Source: Macrotrachela quadricornifera (Eukaryota; Rotifera; Eurotatoria; Philodinida; Philodinidae). Taken from it: DNA of 64,000 nucleotides. The stretch spans positions 989,776-1,053,775 of the forward strand of contig JAJEKB010021880.1 in assembly GCA_022393335.1 (NCBI GenBank), in the 5' to 3' direction. Below are positions 23,679 to 36,148 of this stretch, piece after piece; the first letter of the stretch is position 1, and each line of letters begins with the position of its first letter. Under the pieces are notes generated by a model. The model did no database searches and was not told the origin of the DNA. It worked only from the letters and a program-made list of their open reading frames with translations. Position numbers and translations under genes: made by a program.

Positions 23679-26309
23679 ATTACTTTGCTCTATCTTTATT
23701 GTCAAATGAAAACGACGAGAAATAATTCATCGAGATTAGTAACAAATCACTGTAAATATCATTATTAAAGGTTATCGAACAAAACAACAAATATAGAACA
23801 ATATTTTAAGCTTCTATAATAATGTTACTTCTCAAGAAGAAAGAAACAAGTAATCGATACATTTTATTCCTCGTGACAAAATTCATATAGAATCAAATCA
23901 TATATGATTAATAACTTAGAAAAGAATATTTTTAATAATACATAAAAATGTTTCTTTACTGTTACGATAATCATTATAAATTTTTTATCTAAAATACTCT
24001 TTAAGTGGAACATAGTGTATGTGACATATGGGCTTGCCAAAATATTTAGATTTTCTATAATATTTATAAAAAGGTATCGATATTTTAATAAATTCATACC
24101 TACTAAAACCTATTTTCGCATGATTTTTTAGAATAATATTAATCTACTCTTTCAACTGGAAAAATGAATTAGATTTTCTGTATGAAATACTTAATCTTCG
24201 ATTGAACTCAAGCAGTAACAAAATTTAGTAAATCACTTTACATTAATCATAATCATCGTTTATGAAACAACTATATTTTACTCCGTAAGTTATTTTCCTC
24301 TCTTCTCTCCTTTATAATTCATCAAATTTGTTTTAATGAAATTTCTAGCAATGCAAAGTCAATGATTTTTCATTTTATTTTTATCTCAGTACTAAAGTTT
24401 GTCGTATTAAATCTGAGATACATGTGTTGTATTTGAACTCATCTATCAAACAAAGCAGGATAATTGAGAATATGTTATACCGTTGGGTAGTACCATCCAA
24501 AACAAAAAAGTGGTACCAGATTTATGATCGTCACTGTATTAAAGAAAAAAACACCAATGTTCTGAACCTATATTCACATATTAGAAGGTGCCATAAATTT
24601 AAACCTCCTTAATTCTTACGAATATATTGATAGTTAAATAGGTAACACAATGAAAAAATAATATGTCAGGTGTCTTCGAATCTTTCCACTGTCTTTTTCT
24701 CTGAAATACGATCTATAAAAAGAGTGCTGAAGTGTATAGTGGTAGAAATTTGGATCAATTCCTCCCTGCCTTCACAGATCAAGACCGACGACTTAATAAC
24801 CTCCCATCTCACAGAATTAATTATAATTAATGTTTAACAGATATTTTGCACTGAAACTATATTGGTCTTGTATGATAATATACAATGCAAAGCAATACCG
24901 TTTAACTAATGATTAATTGATGCATGATCTTCTAATAGGGTCGATGCCCTTTTGCTCAGATATAGTTTTATATTGATGATGGCGGTCTATTTGAGAGTAG
25001 AAGCAGGACTATCTATAAGTTGATTATCTCCCTAAAATCAGTAGTAGGAATTATATCCTGTTTCACATTTTAATTCCACAAGGATTGTACTAACAATTTT
25101 TTCATCGGATATTCCAATGCTACTATGATTTAGCCATATCGTCTGGTTTAATCAATGTAAATGTGAGGACAAGTGTATACTTCAACTGTAATTTTGCTAC
25201 AAATGAACCCCTTTTTTACCTCACGTTTCAGCTACAACTATGTAAGTTTTCATTAATATTCCATTATTTTATTTAATAATTAGCAGATTATGAATATCGA
25301 TATGAATACAAGTTGTCTATTGTTGTCACGCAAAAGAGGTATTCTTCTTTGACAAAACGATAATTTTATATTGTGTTCGATCAATAGGAGAAAAAAGAGT
25401 TAACGAAATTACAGAGTAAGACAAACGGAATTTGCAACACTAAAATCCTTATCTCACAGTTCTCTAATTTTTGCCCAATACACTATTTATTACGCTTCCG
25501 ATTTGAGAGAACGAGGACAATAACAACAAAAGGAAAGATAAGATTATTGACAAAAGCAGATGCATGATAATGGATAATCCATGAAAACAAAAGAAAGTAG
25601 AAGAAGAATAACTTACTAGGTGATAGAAAATCTTAATATGCCTTCACTACTAAATAGTGTAGTTGATGATCACACATTAATCTAATGGGTAGCACAAAAT
25701 TTCTTCTTTTGTCAAAACGATTCATCATTCAATTCTCTATAAAACAGTCTATCTTTTGGCACTTGGAAAATCTCCATCATAGCTCAAGACATTTACCAAA
25801 TTAAATGATCTAAATATCAAAACTATCAAATGTCATTTTTCATGGACTAATTCAATAATGTTCTGTTGAATAGATTAGAAAACTTGATTGCAAAGGAAAC
25901 TCATATCAAGATTTTTCGATAATCAAACCTACCTGTCGTCAATTTGAGCACAAACTCTGCAAAGACAACGATTTAATAATATGGTAATACATTGACATAA
26001 TATGGGATGATTGCATTTTTAGCATTATTAAATTGTTGTCTTCACAAACTTCATGCTCGAATAGAATCCAGATAGGTTTGAACCAAAGACAATCTCTTTT
26101 ATAGAGAATTTAATGATAAATCATTTAGAAAAAAGTCTGCAATAAGATTTGTTCGAAATACCGTAAAAAAACTCCGAATAACATTTATTCTATGTCACCT
26201 GTTAGGTTCAGTGTCAAACATTTTATTCATAGAATGAGAGTACCTTCGAATATTTTGTGTTTTAAAAAAATATGAAGAGCAACAATCATAGATATCCTAA
26301 GAGTATGAT
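23679..26309. other. Intergenic stretch, no supported gene
   Basis: AT-rich sequence. A frame at 24424-24612 ends CYSHIR-like (YSHIRRCHKF) and faintly resembles the end of a BED zinc finger, but it lacks the leading CxxC, so I do not call it. No RNA gene or element ends were seen. Confidence 0.4.
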
Positions 26310-28620
26310 TTAAAATTTAGTGATGAGTTCTTTAATTAATATGTCGATATTTGGCATTTTTTCATTAATTATTTGATTGTTGAGAGTTTTCGTATCCATC
26401 TTTTTCACTTCTAGTACTTTTATGTTTGACATATAACTTCGTTTTTCCTGCCGATAGATAAACCATAAATGGATCAAATGAGATAACATCATTATTATCA
26501 GTCCCAATATAATGAGCCAGGCCTGCAAATAATCAATATGACAATGATTTTTATATGAAAATAATTTTGCCAGTTCAAGCTCATTACTTTCCATGACTCA
26601 GTTATGTCTTGCGTTAATTGGACAAGACCATATAGTACAAAACTAATTGTACCTACCAATGTCCACATGATACCAGACAATGTACCAATATATTTGGATG
26701 GAAAACTATATAAAGAATATATTAAGTAAAATAGTCTTCAGTAAAATAGATAAAATATTGCTAACAAACTCTGCATATACTGTAAAGGACTTACAAGGTA
26801 GCTATAACGGCTTGAGGGCCGACCACAGTCATTGGACGCGTAATACAATTAAGAACCAATGATGGAACGATGGTAGTTGTAATTATAAACATGTGAACAA
26901 TACATGATATTATACTGAATGTCCACGTGACCATTTGTACCAACAATATATTCAACACTTTTTGCTTTTTGTCTATATGTGAATTTAATCATATATTCAA
27001 TAGTGTGTCATTTTGTTTTATATACATACTGTGATGAGCTCTGAAACCAAGTAAAAATCCGCTAATTGGACAAATAATAATTCCTGTAAGGACTGAAAAG
27101 TTGAATGCATTTGCATATGTATTAGCTAGAATAGAAGGAGAATCTTATTATATAGTAGCAACTAATCGATCTGTACATTATAATTGAAGATTTTGTAAGG
27201 ACTCTTATCGTAATTTTGATTCGAATAAAAATTGCAACAAGTGCATTCTGTGAAGAACAGATTACCTTACAAATTTGTATAGAAAAACTATAAAGATTTT
27301 GATCATCTCTTACCAGTTGCTGTGTTTTGATTTGTAAGATAATACATTCGTGGATACCATGTAATAGATAGTAAGTCTATCGGAAGTAGTAAAAGTGAGA
27401 GAAATAATACTACCATGATATACAATGGACTCATCAAATACTTCCAAATACCAGCACGATGGTATATTTGTGAGTACCATTTAGTTCTAGTAGTGATGTT
27501 AGTGGTTTTTGATGGTTCTACCAAAAAAATTTGGAATAACAATAATCATTTCTATGTTAATAATTACCTTTAGTTTTTGTTGAAATCTCCTCGAGTTTTG
27601 TGTCAAAATTATACGGTAGATTTAATATAGAAAATTTCCAGTCAAGAACAGAAACGACGAGACTAACAGAAAAAAACCAAATGACATCCAAATATAAGAC
27701 AACTGAGGAAGAGTTAAAACACCAGCATTTACTAGAATCTAAGATGACATCGAATGATAAAAATTGTTAATGAACATACACTCACTTGAAATATTGAAGA
27801 CCAGATAGCTCCTACCGTAGCTGCACCAACAAATATCGTCGATATTAATGCCCGTGATTTCGAGAAGTAAGCACTAGATGCATATGTTGTCATGAACACG
27901 ATGAAACCAGAGAATGATGCAAATACCGTGTGGACAATAATTAGATCATCTAGTCCTAGAAGACGAAAATAACGAATAAGTCTCATGTATTTCGTACGGT
28001 AAAAAAATAATAAGGAATTTTTTAGCATTTGGTGGAACTAATCAATTATATATTGATTACGAATCTTTTATGATAAATAACAACAAACAAGCGACATACT
28101 TTCACATTCATCTGAATCAAATTACCTGGTTTAGCAAGAGCCAAAGCTAACCATGCGATAGTATGAAAGATTCTTAAATAATTAAAAAGAAAAAAACAAT
28201 GCAAAGATTTGAAATCGAATGAATAATAGTATACTATTTACATTGCAATTAATTTGATAAGACGGGCACCAAATAAATCAATAAGTCTACCGATAAACAT
28301 CGATGGTAAATTGTAGAAAATTATTCCTAAAGTTAATGCATCCTAAAAATTTAATAAGCTATATATATCACTAAAATAAATTTCTGTTAACATACTTGAT
28401 ATTTTTTAGTTTGTTTATCACAATTTTTTTCTAGATGCATTGTTGTATTTGTAATAGTTGATATTGTACAATAACTATCATATATACCATAACTAGATAA
28501 TACCTTGAAAATCGAAGCAAATCCAAATATATTGCCAGAAACAAGAGCCACTTCTAATGCCATCCAGATAACACCAATCCATTTTCGACACATGTGTTTA
28601 TCAATCGGATCCATAATCAT
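26310..28620 (-). CDS. SLC43-type major-facilitator transporter, ten exons, one apparent frameshift
   Basis: I placed ten exons on the minus strand: 28620-28396, 28342-28242, 28172-28126, 27955-27786, 27738-27568, 27517-27314, 27125-27030, 26972-26795, 26705-26588 and 26522-26310. Donors are GTATGT, GTAAAT, GTAATT, GTGAGT, GTAAGA or GTAAGT, and phases agree at every junction except exon 5. That exon is one base short: near 27644 the frame shifts between LLVSSFLFL and DWKFSILNLPY. With one base restored the product is about 507 aa. Recognisable parts are the first helix (KWIGVIWMALEVALVSGNIF), the DRFG-like loop (IGRLIDLFGAR), SPLYIMVVLFLSLLLL, and a final helix with a polar tail. SLC43 proteins carry neutral amino acids or purines across membranes. 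The frameshift is either sequencing error or recent inactivation. Confidence 0.8.
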
Positions 28621-29533
28621 TAACCAAGCTGCAATATGTAATTGTTTTACAATACAAAATACAGACAAAAGAATTGAATTAATGATTACCTAGAAAAAAC
28701 TAATAAGGATATGACAGATTTATTCACTGTACTTTACTGATCTGAATTATACTTTAGAAATATTCAACTTTAAAAACATCACCATAAAGTGGAATATAAT
28801 GATCTTCTTTTCAGAAATGTCAAATGTTGTATAAATCTGTCTATTCATATCTTCTTCCTCTTATTTTAGTATAGATCAAAATTTTTATTTTCCATGTACA
28901 TGTCATCGAAAAAATTGTCTTTTTTACAATAGTGTATGTCCCTTATAACTCATTGATACTAGAAGATACAGAACTAAAATTTAGTATGGATACAACACGT
29001 AAAAATAATTGTTCAAACCCGTTACGCTATTAGTCACACATAACTAAAATTTACAATTTAGTTATATGAGAGTATGAAAGAGGAATATAAATAATAACAA
29101 TAGAAAATGAATGTATTGTTCTTTATTCTTATCCGTACGATAAGGTCAAATAAATGATCTACATCGAATAATCATTTTTATTGATCTTTAAACAATTGTT
29201 TTTGTAAAGTTTTGTTTGATCTTTTATGTATTTGTATTAATCATTGATTATGCCATTCTTATGTAGTTAAAGATCATTGACGATGATTATTTAGATTTTT
29301 TATAATAAATATATTGAGAATAATGCCGGGTTTTTTTTGCATTCCGTATTAATAATAATTTAATGCATTATATTGTTAATTATGAAAACGTTGATTATAA
29401 TACGTTACAATCATATCTGTTAGTTAATCAATGAATCTAGTTGATGTCAGTCGTTTGAAAACACTTCCAAATTGAAGAAGGACTTTCTAACAAGTACACT
29501 GAAAAAAACGTTTGTTCATAGAAAAAGCTAAGA

Positions 29534-31105
29534 TCATTTTTTCTTATTAGATGTGATTAAAGTTGGTAATGGTTTGATATCTGGTAATATCATTTCTTGT
29601 CTAGCAATTGGATTATTTAACATTGTTTCTTTTTTATAATATTCTAAAAATAAATTTCCATTCAGTAGATGTGGATTTAAACGAATAAATTCTTGAAAAT
29701 TAATATCTTTTGGGCTTTGTGCAATAGCCAAATCAATCATTTAAATCCAAAAATATGTCATTGTAAAATGAAATGTTTTCTTTCGTGCTATTTGACTATT
29801 TTGAATAAAATTTTTAATTCCATCAAATATTTTATTAACTCCTATACGACGACCATTTCGTATTAAATAAAGCCATGCCATACGTAAATGAGTTTTATGT
29901 GACCAATTTGTTAATGTACACGATTCAAATTGTCTTAAAAATTCATCATCATCTAATTCTTCATCGATTAGATTATTTGTTCTCTCTACTCTTTTATTCA
30001 TAGAAGTAGATGAAGGTAATATACTGGGTAATTGTTTAATATTTGGTAAAACAATTGTTGTTTTTGCTTGAGAACTAAATAATGTATCTTTTTTATAATA
30101 GGTTAATGATAATTCTGTTTCATTAATATAAAACCTGAAAAATCATTTGTTGGATTTTTTGTTACTTCATATGTATAATGAACAATTTGAATCCAAAAAT
30201 AAATTAATGTTTCATTTATATCTTTAATATAGAATCGAAAATGATCAAATAATGTTTTTATTGTCTCTTTTTTTCTACTATATATTTTTAAATATGTCCA
30301 AATAATTCTCAATAACATTCGATGATCAAATGTTTCAATAAATTCTTCATTTTTATCATCATCAACTTGAGACAACCATTGTAAAAATTTATTCTCGTCA
30401 TAATTGTTTTCTATTGAAGTATTTAAATCATTATTTATATATTCTGAATGAGAAATACGTGGAGATTTCATTGCACGTATCAACCAATCTAAACCTTCAT
30501 ATAAACCATCTCCAGTATGAGCAGAACATAATTGTAAATACCATTGTCTATTTCTAATATCATTTAGTCTCATTGTTTGAATAATATAATCTTGTTTTAA
30601 TCCATTAGGTATATCATTTTTATTCAAATAGATTAATAAAGGTACTTGAATTAGTTCATGTTCTGATAATATATGCCATAATTCATCTGTTGCTTCTCTT
30701 AATCGATCTTTATCATGAGAATCAACGACAAATATAAGTGCTTGTGTATTTTGAAAATAATGTCGAAGTAAAGAATAAATTTTACTACATCCTTGTCCAG
30801 TATCCCAAATTGTTAAATTTTGTTTTACTCTTTGTAAAAAATCGTTTGTTATTGTGTAATAATGTGACTTTTTTTCTTTCCTTTTCTTGATAGATTCAGA
30901 ATAAATTTGTTTTATATATGTTGTCATTATGAGTTTTTGCGAGTATTCTACCACGTGGATGTCTACGCGTCAATCGAGCATTTACGATCATGTTAAAATT
31001 TTCAGTTCAAATAAGAGATGTCATAATATCCTAAATGGGGGTATTGAGATTTCTACCACTACCGCCATCAAATCAATTTCACAATCGACTCAATACCGTT
31101 CCCAT
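29534..31105 (-). pseudogene. Decayed ARF/ARL-type GTPase with two C-terminal helical modules
   Basis: The core is plainly ARF-family: LTIWDTGQGCSKIYSLLRHY (switch II), QALIFVVDSHDKDRLREA, LIYLNKNDIPNG (NKxD box) and SAHTGDGLYEGLDWL. A 5' start typical of myristoylated ARFs (MGTVLSRL) is present at 31105, but it is followed by two in-frame TGA codons and no P-loop GxxxxGKT can be found. After the GTPase come two copies of a helical module, one ending near 30140 and one at 29534-30001 (NWSHKTHLRMAWLYL, FHFTMTYFWI). A frameshift at about 30121-30140 separates them, and a TAA at 29741-29743 interrupts the second where a Gln codon is expected. The damaged P-loop, the frameshift and the nonsense codon together indicate a pseudogene. 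An assembly artefact is less likely given several lesions. Confidence 0.75.
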
Positions 31106-33150
31106 CTTCACAGTTTTGCATACAGTTGGTACCACGAGATAGATTGATCGATCGTTCATTGAGACTACTTAAAAACTTCTGAGTGGCCAAGCTTCTCATT
31201 AGATTTTGAACACTTGTCTAGCACTTTAGAAGCAATATTTTTATATGAAATGATGCGTCTTTTCACGGTCTACAACATATCGTAAATTTGCTCAAGACTC
31301 TCTCAAAAAAGTACTGAAATGATAGTAAAGAACGGCTAAAAGTGACGTTGAGAACGCTACAAAATTCGCCACTTTACCTATATAAAGTTGGTTCAAAGTA
31401 GTCTAGTCAATATAATAAGATAGGAAAACAATCTAGTTTTGTAGAACTGATTTCACTCTATCGACTAGTGTATGATGGTAATATTTTCGATCAAGTTTTT
31501 TTTTGATAAAAGTATTTGAAGAAAAAAAAATTTCATGTTATTATGCGACTGCCGTGCGAAAGAAAAATCTGAGGTGTGAAAAATCGACAAAACCATATCC
31601 GAGAGAGCAAAAAATTTGCACATCGAGAAATGGACATTCAATCTTCATAGTCAAAAATTTTGGACAACCTTCCTATACTAAAAAAGTTCGACATGGAAAA
31701 AACGTCGAATGTATTTTAAATAAATTTTGACGACTGTATTTGTATTTTTAACCAGACCTTTCAATTGTTTGCTGGAGAATTCTTTCTTTTAAAAAGTTAA
31801 AAACATATCGAAGATGATTTTAAAAACTCTTGAAATTGGTTGAAGTACGGTTGAAATACAAACTTTAGATTTTTCCTTCTTGTAACTATGTGATTCGCGA
31901 GAACGTGTCCGACAAGCAACTGTCCTAAACCTATGATTTTGAGTGGTGATCTCATAGACGTTCTTACTTTGAAGAATTCATGATTAATTGCCAGTATCTT
32001 CTTCAAAAAGATCGACAGCTTTTATAAACATAGAATAAAATGTTTGAAAGAAGATGGCTTAAAGTTTAAATAGTTCGAAATATCGCTTTTCTCTTTATTG
32101 TTTAAATCTTTAATTTCATTGGATATCATGTACAGTCACTAATACAAATCATTTTCAAATCTTTTGTATCGAAAAAAATTAACAAATCATATTTCTACAT
32201 TATAATTTACAGATAATTGAATAATTTTTATTATGTAAATAAATTAATGATGTCACTGTGGTAGAATTATCGAAAAGAATCGACTTTCAAGAGGAAGTCA
32301 GTTGGTATCAAAGTGAATTGAAAATATTGAATATCAGCTCGTAAACGTGATCAACTTTCTCTAAGGTTATTTCAAAATTCTTTTGAGGAATGTCAAATCA
32401 CTTCTGAAATTAATTCATGATGGAAGAAATTAAAAACTCCATCGGCTCTTTCTTTTATGATAAGCATAAATCAAAAAGGATTAAATAGATGTCAATCATT
32501 TTTCTTTTGCACTGTAATAGGTTTTTCTAGTCAACATGAATTGCACTCAGTGCAAAAGTGCTAAAATCAAAGAAAAATCTTTTATCTATTTATTCTTTTA
32601 CAACTAAAAGTTAAAAAGATTGAAATAGACACGAATGATACTGTGATATTGTAGCTTCTGTTTATTCATAAATGAATATGTGAAAAGTGAACGAAATACG
32701 TAGAAGAACAGCAAATAACATAGAAATAATGCTTCTTTAAAGTACAAAAAGAATAATTTTATACTGATTTATTATTGAACATAGCAAAATCTGACGAATT
32801 TTAAAGTAATGTTATACAATAACAAACATAGTTTAAGAAATTCACTAGCTTATTTAGCACGCCGTTGCTTTAACTTGAATTTTTCAAACTATTTGTATCA
32901 CGACAAGGAAAGTATATAATAATAGACAAGCAGATACGTAATTTAATAATTAAGAAACATTTTTTAACTTCAACACTCTTTTTCATAATTAAATGACATT
33001 ATCCCTAGGATACTTTCTACTCAATGACAATTTATATAGGTAGAAAAATCCTTGACAGTGTGTTCGCTTCTTTATAAAAGCATATATCATTTTTTTATTT
33101 TATCTATTAGTTAACTAAAGTTTCACTGTTCTATAAAAGATTTTCAAACG
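31106..33150. other. Intergenic stretch, no supported gene
   Basis: AT-rich sequence upstream of the GPCR gene. The frame at 31503-31730 is basic and low-complexity without recognisable motifs. No element ends were recognised. Confidence 0.4.
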
Positions 33151-34146
33151 ATGGCAACAACAAATTTGCCATACATTCAACAAGAAATGATTCGATATGG
33201 TATAACCATTTATTTTGCACTGGGCCTTGCAGGCAATATTTGCAATTGTATTATGTTTACACGACCATCATATCGTCGAACACCTAGTTCTATATATCAT
33301 TTTTCTGATTCAATTGCTGCTCTTTTACATTTAATTTGGTCGATTAGTCAACAGCTTTATACACTTAATAATATTGATCTTCAAAAACAATCGATACTCT
33401 ATTGTAAATTGAGACTCTATGGCAGTCATGTTCTTGCTTTATGTGTTCGTTATATTATTGTGTGTGCTTGTCTTGATCGATTCTTTGCAACACGAACTGA
33501 TGTTCATCTTCGATCTTTAAGTTCATTTAAAATGGCCACAATACTTGTTCTTGTTACATGTATAGTATCTACATTAATTGGCATACATATACCTATTTTA
33601 ATGGAAATAAGACGTACTACTTGTGGAATGTTTGGTACATACAAATTAATTTATGCATTGTATCAAATCCTATCAGTTTCTATTCTACCACCATCATTGA
33701 TGATCGTTTTTAGTGCTCTGACTCTTTATAGTCTTCATCAACGGCATGCAACTCAAGAACGTACTAAAAGAAGAGATCGTTATCTATTGCGTATGGTCAT
33801 TGCTGAGGTTTTGGTGACTATATTTACATCAGTTCCTCATTCGACTAATCTCATCTACGGAGCAGTAACATATTATGATGTTAAAAGTGCTCAACAACTT
33901 GAAATTGATTCATTTCTTACCTTTCTTACTCAATTTTTGATCTATCTGCTTAGTGTGATTCCTTTTTATTTATTTATTTGCGTATCAAAACCTTTTCGAA
34001 TTGAATTTATTAATCTCCTGGTCAGATGTTTGAATCAGTGTATGCCAAGACAAACTCAAGTCATGCCAATAAACACACAAAACCATACAATAACTGGTAA
34101 TGGATCAATAACTTTAGTACAAACAACAAAAAGACGCTTTAACTAA
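33151..34146 (+). CDS. Orphan rhodopsin-like seven-helix receptor
   Basis: An intronless 331-aa frame starting at an ATG after TTTTCAAACG. Seven hydrophobic segments lie at about 14-36, 48-70, 90-113, 127-150, 165-192, 212-236 and 255-280. Class A landmarks are LAGNICN in helix 1 (Asn29), Cys85 before helix 3 and Cys158 in the second extracellular loop (the usual disulfide pair), and CLDRFF (Asp109-Arg110) in place of DRY. IPFYLFI near 270 replaces NPxxY, and the helix 6 motif is SVPH. The basic third loop (ERTKRRDRYLLR) and the Cys/basic C-tail would face the cytoplasm. The N-terminus is short, which suits a peptide or small-ligand receptor of the FMRFamide-receptor-like type, but the ligand cannot be read. 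Large arrays of such divergent receptors are known in bdelloids. Confidence 0.85.
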   Translation: MATTNLPYIQQEMIRYGITIYFALGLAGNICNCIMFTRPSYRRTPSSIYHFSDSIAALLHLIWSISQQLYTLNNIDLQKQSILYCKLRLYGSHVLALCVRYIIVCACLDRFFATRTDVHLRSLSSFKMATILVLVTCIVSTLIGIHIPILMEIRRTTCGMFGTYKLIYALYQILSVSILPPSLMIVFSALTLYSLHQRHATQERTKRRDRYLLRMVIAEVLVTIFTSVPHSTNLIYGAVTYYDVKSAQQLEIDSFLTFLTQFLIYLLSVIPFYLFICVSKPFRIEFINLLVRCLNQCMPRQTQVMPINTQNHTITGNGSITLVQTTKRRFN

Positions 34147-36148
34147 TAGTTGAACGAATCTTTATAGTTTTATGTACATCGCTTTTAAATATAAAAGTTT
34201 GAATCACACTTCATACCGAAGGTGTTGTATGATAAAAAGATTTTTAAACGAAGAAAACATTCATTGATACAATTCTTTTTTTTATGATCATATGAGTAAA
34301 CCAATTTTGGTTTTGTCATTTACAAGAGTATATTTGACTTCCACGAGGTATTCAAAAGATCACATCATCAACAAAATCTCATCTAACAGTGGTATACTTT
34401 AAACCAACTGATGAAATATAGATCATTATCAACAAGTAACGCTCGTCCCATCGTCGAGCGTTAATTGTTCCCAATGAATGTTAAAAGAAATAAAGAAGTT
34501 TTTTTTAATTCTTAGATGATTCAAAATCTCATCTTTTTATTAAGAAAAAATGATTCAATGCGATAGATTATGACAATGACTATTATATCTTTGTCAAGGA
34601 ACATTTATAAAAAAAAGTATTAACCAAATAAAGATTAGTTGCATTTCATTCTGTTCAATACAACAATATAAATACCATCGCATTATTAATTATAATCATC
34701 TAAGTGTATACATATTTTAAGTCGTTCCACATCATATTGTCGAATAATAGAGTAATTTCTTAGTAGATTCAACATAGATTATACAAAATATCGTTCTCTA
34801 TTGTTATGTTATGTATTAAGCGTAGCTATACATTTTTGTTTGAAGTTGAACTGTAACTCAGTGGTTTATCATTACTAGCAATTGAGAGAGGGTTTTGCAT
34901 TGATTATGAAAAGATAAGTGATGCGTTTGCCACTCAGTATAAGAACAGATACATTGTTTTCTCTCTTCTTAGGAGAGCAAAAATTGGGAACCTCAATTGA
35001 ACCTCAGAAAAAATTTTAACTATTGTGAATAAAGTTTTACAAAGGTTGTAGGGCACCGACGATTTTCTGGTTATGCCACTAATTTACTCATTGTCCTTAT
35101 GCATTACCAGTCAATGATGATTATTTATTTGTAGCTTACAGGATGGATATGGATAAAAAGAATACAATACCTACACCCATCTACAATAATGATAGTCAGT
35201 AGTGTCAAACTTGAAAGCTGAATTCAAGTTTTAAATATATGGATAAGAACAGAGCATTTCTAAATGAATGTATTTCGTTTACATTTCATTATTGATTGTC
35301 TTCACCTGTGATTTTCGTCTCTAACAGTTTCAAATAAGTGTCCAAAATATAATCTGCTGCTTGTTGAGCTCACTTTCCTTCAGAATTTGCTGATTTAATC
35401 AATGATTTGGAAGAAACAACTCTTTCTGTACATCATACATATTTACAGATACAATAGCGGATAATAATAAAAGAACCGGTCATAAAAAGTCATTTCGAAT
35501 TGTTTCAATTGAAAAATCAATTATTTTCTTTTGTCATAGATACATGTGGGACAAATACACTTCTCGACATCCCTCATCTATTTTCTTCTATTTTCAATCT
35601 TAACCTTCCTCTCAAATATTTGTCAAACCCACCCACCCACTCACTCTTACCTTTCGCTATGTCAAGCAAAACTACAGCAGTGAATGGCAATTTTTTTTTA
35701 ATGAGAAACGAAACGAACGATATTTTCAAGTGTTCTCTCTTTTTTTTTGACAAGAGTAGAACGAAAATCAAACTGAATCAGCAACCTAATCACGCTGCGC
35801 TCCGTTGGAATCATTCATTTTTTCTCTTCTCGTACAACGAATAGTGTTTTCGTTGATTCATTTTCATAATAATTTGAAGGCACATATACTTTATCTTCAG
35901 TCTTTTTATATCAGGTAAGTCTGTTTGTGTCCAAGAATAAGACGAATATAAACTTACGAGAAACCACATAGATAAGCAATTGAATTTGTTTTTTTGGTAG
36001 TAATCCACTCAAACAGCTTTCCCTTTTGTCAAGAAATTATCAAATTCCTTAAGTTGTAAAGAGGAGACAGAAGTCGCTCATAAGTCTACTAAGTAAAACG
36101 ATAGGAAGAGAGATTTGTTAATGTTTTAGATAGCAGTAAAAACAAGAA
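34147..36148. other. Intergenic stretch, no supported gene
   Basis: AT-rich sequence. One short perfect hairpin, TAACGCTCG with loop TCCCATCGT then CGAGCGTTA, lies at about 34438-34464. The frames around 35500-36008 are low-complexity and overlap each other on both strands, so none is called. Confidence 0.4.

Noticed and set aside
24424..24612. Possible BED zinc-finger remnant
   Set aside because: Has a terminal HxxxxH-like spacing but lacks the leading CxxC and any hAT transposase sequence nearby.
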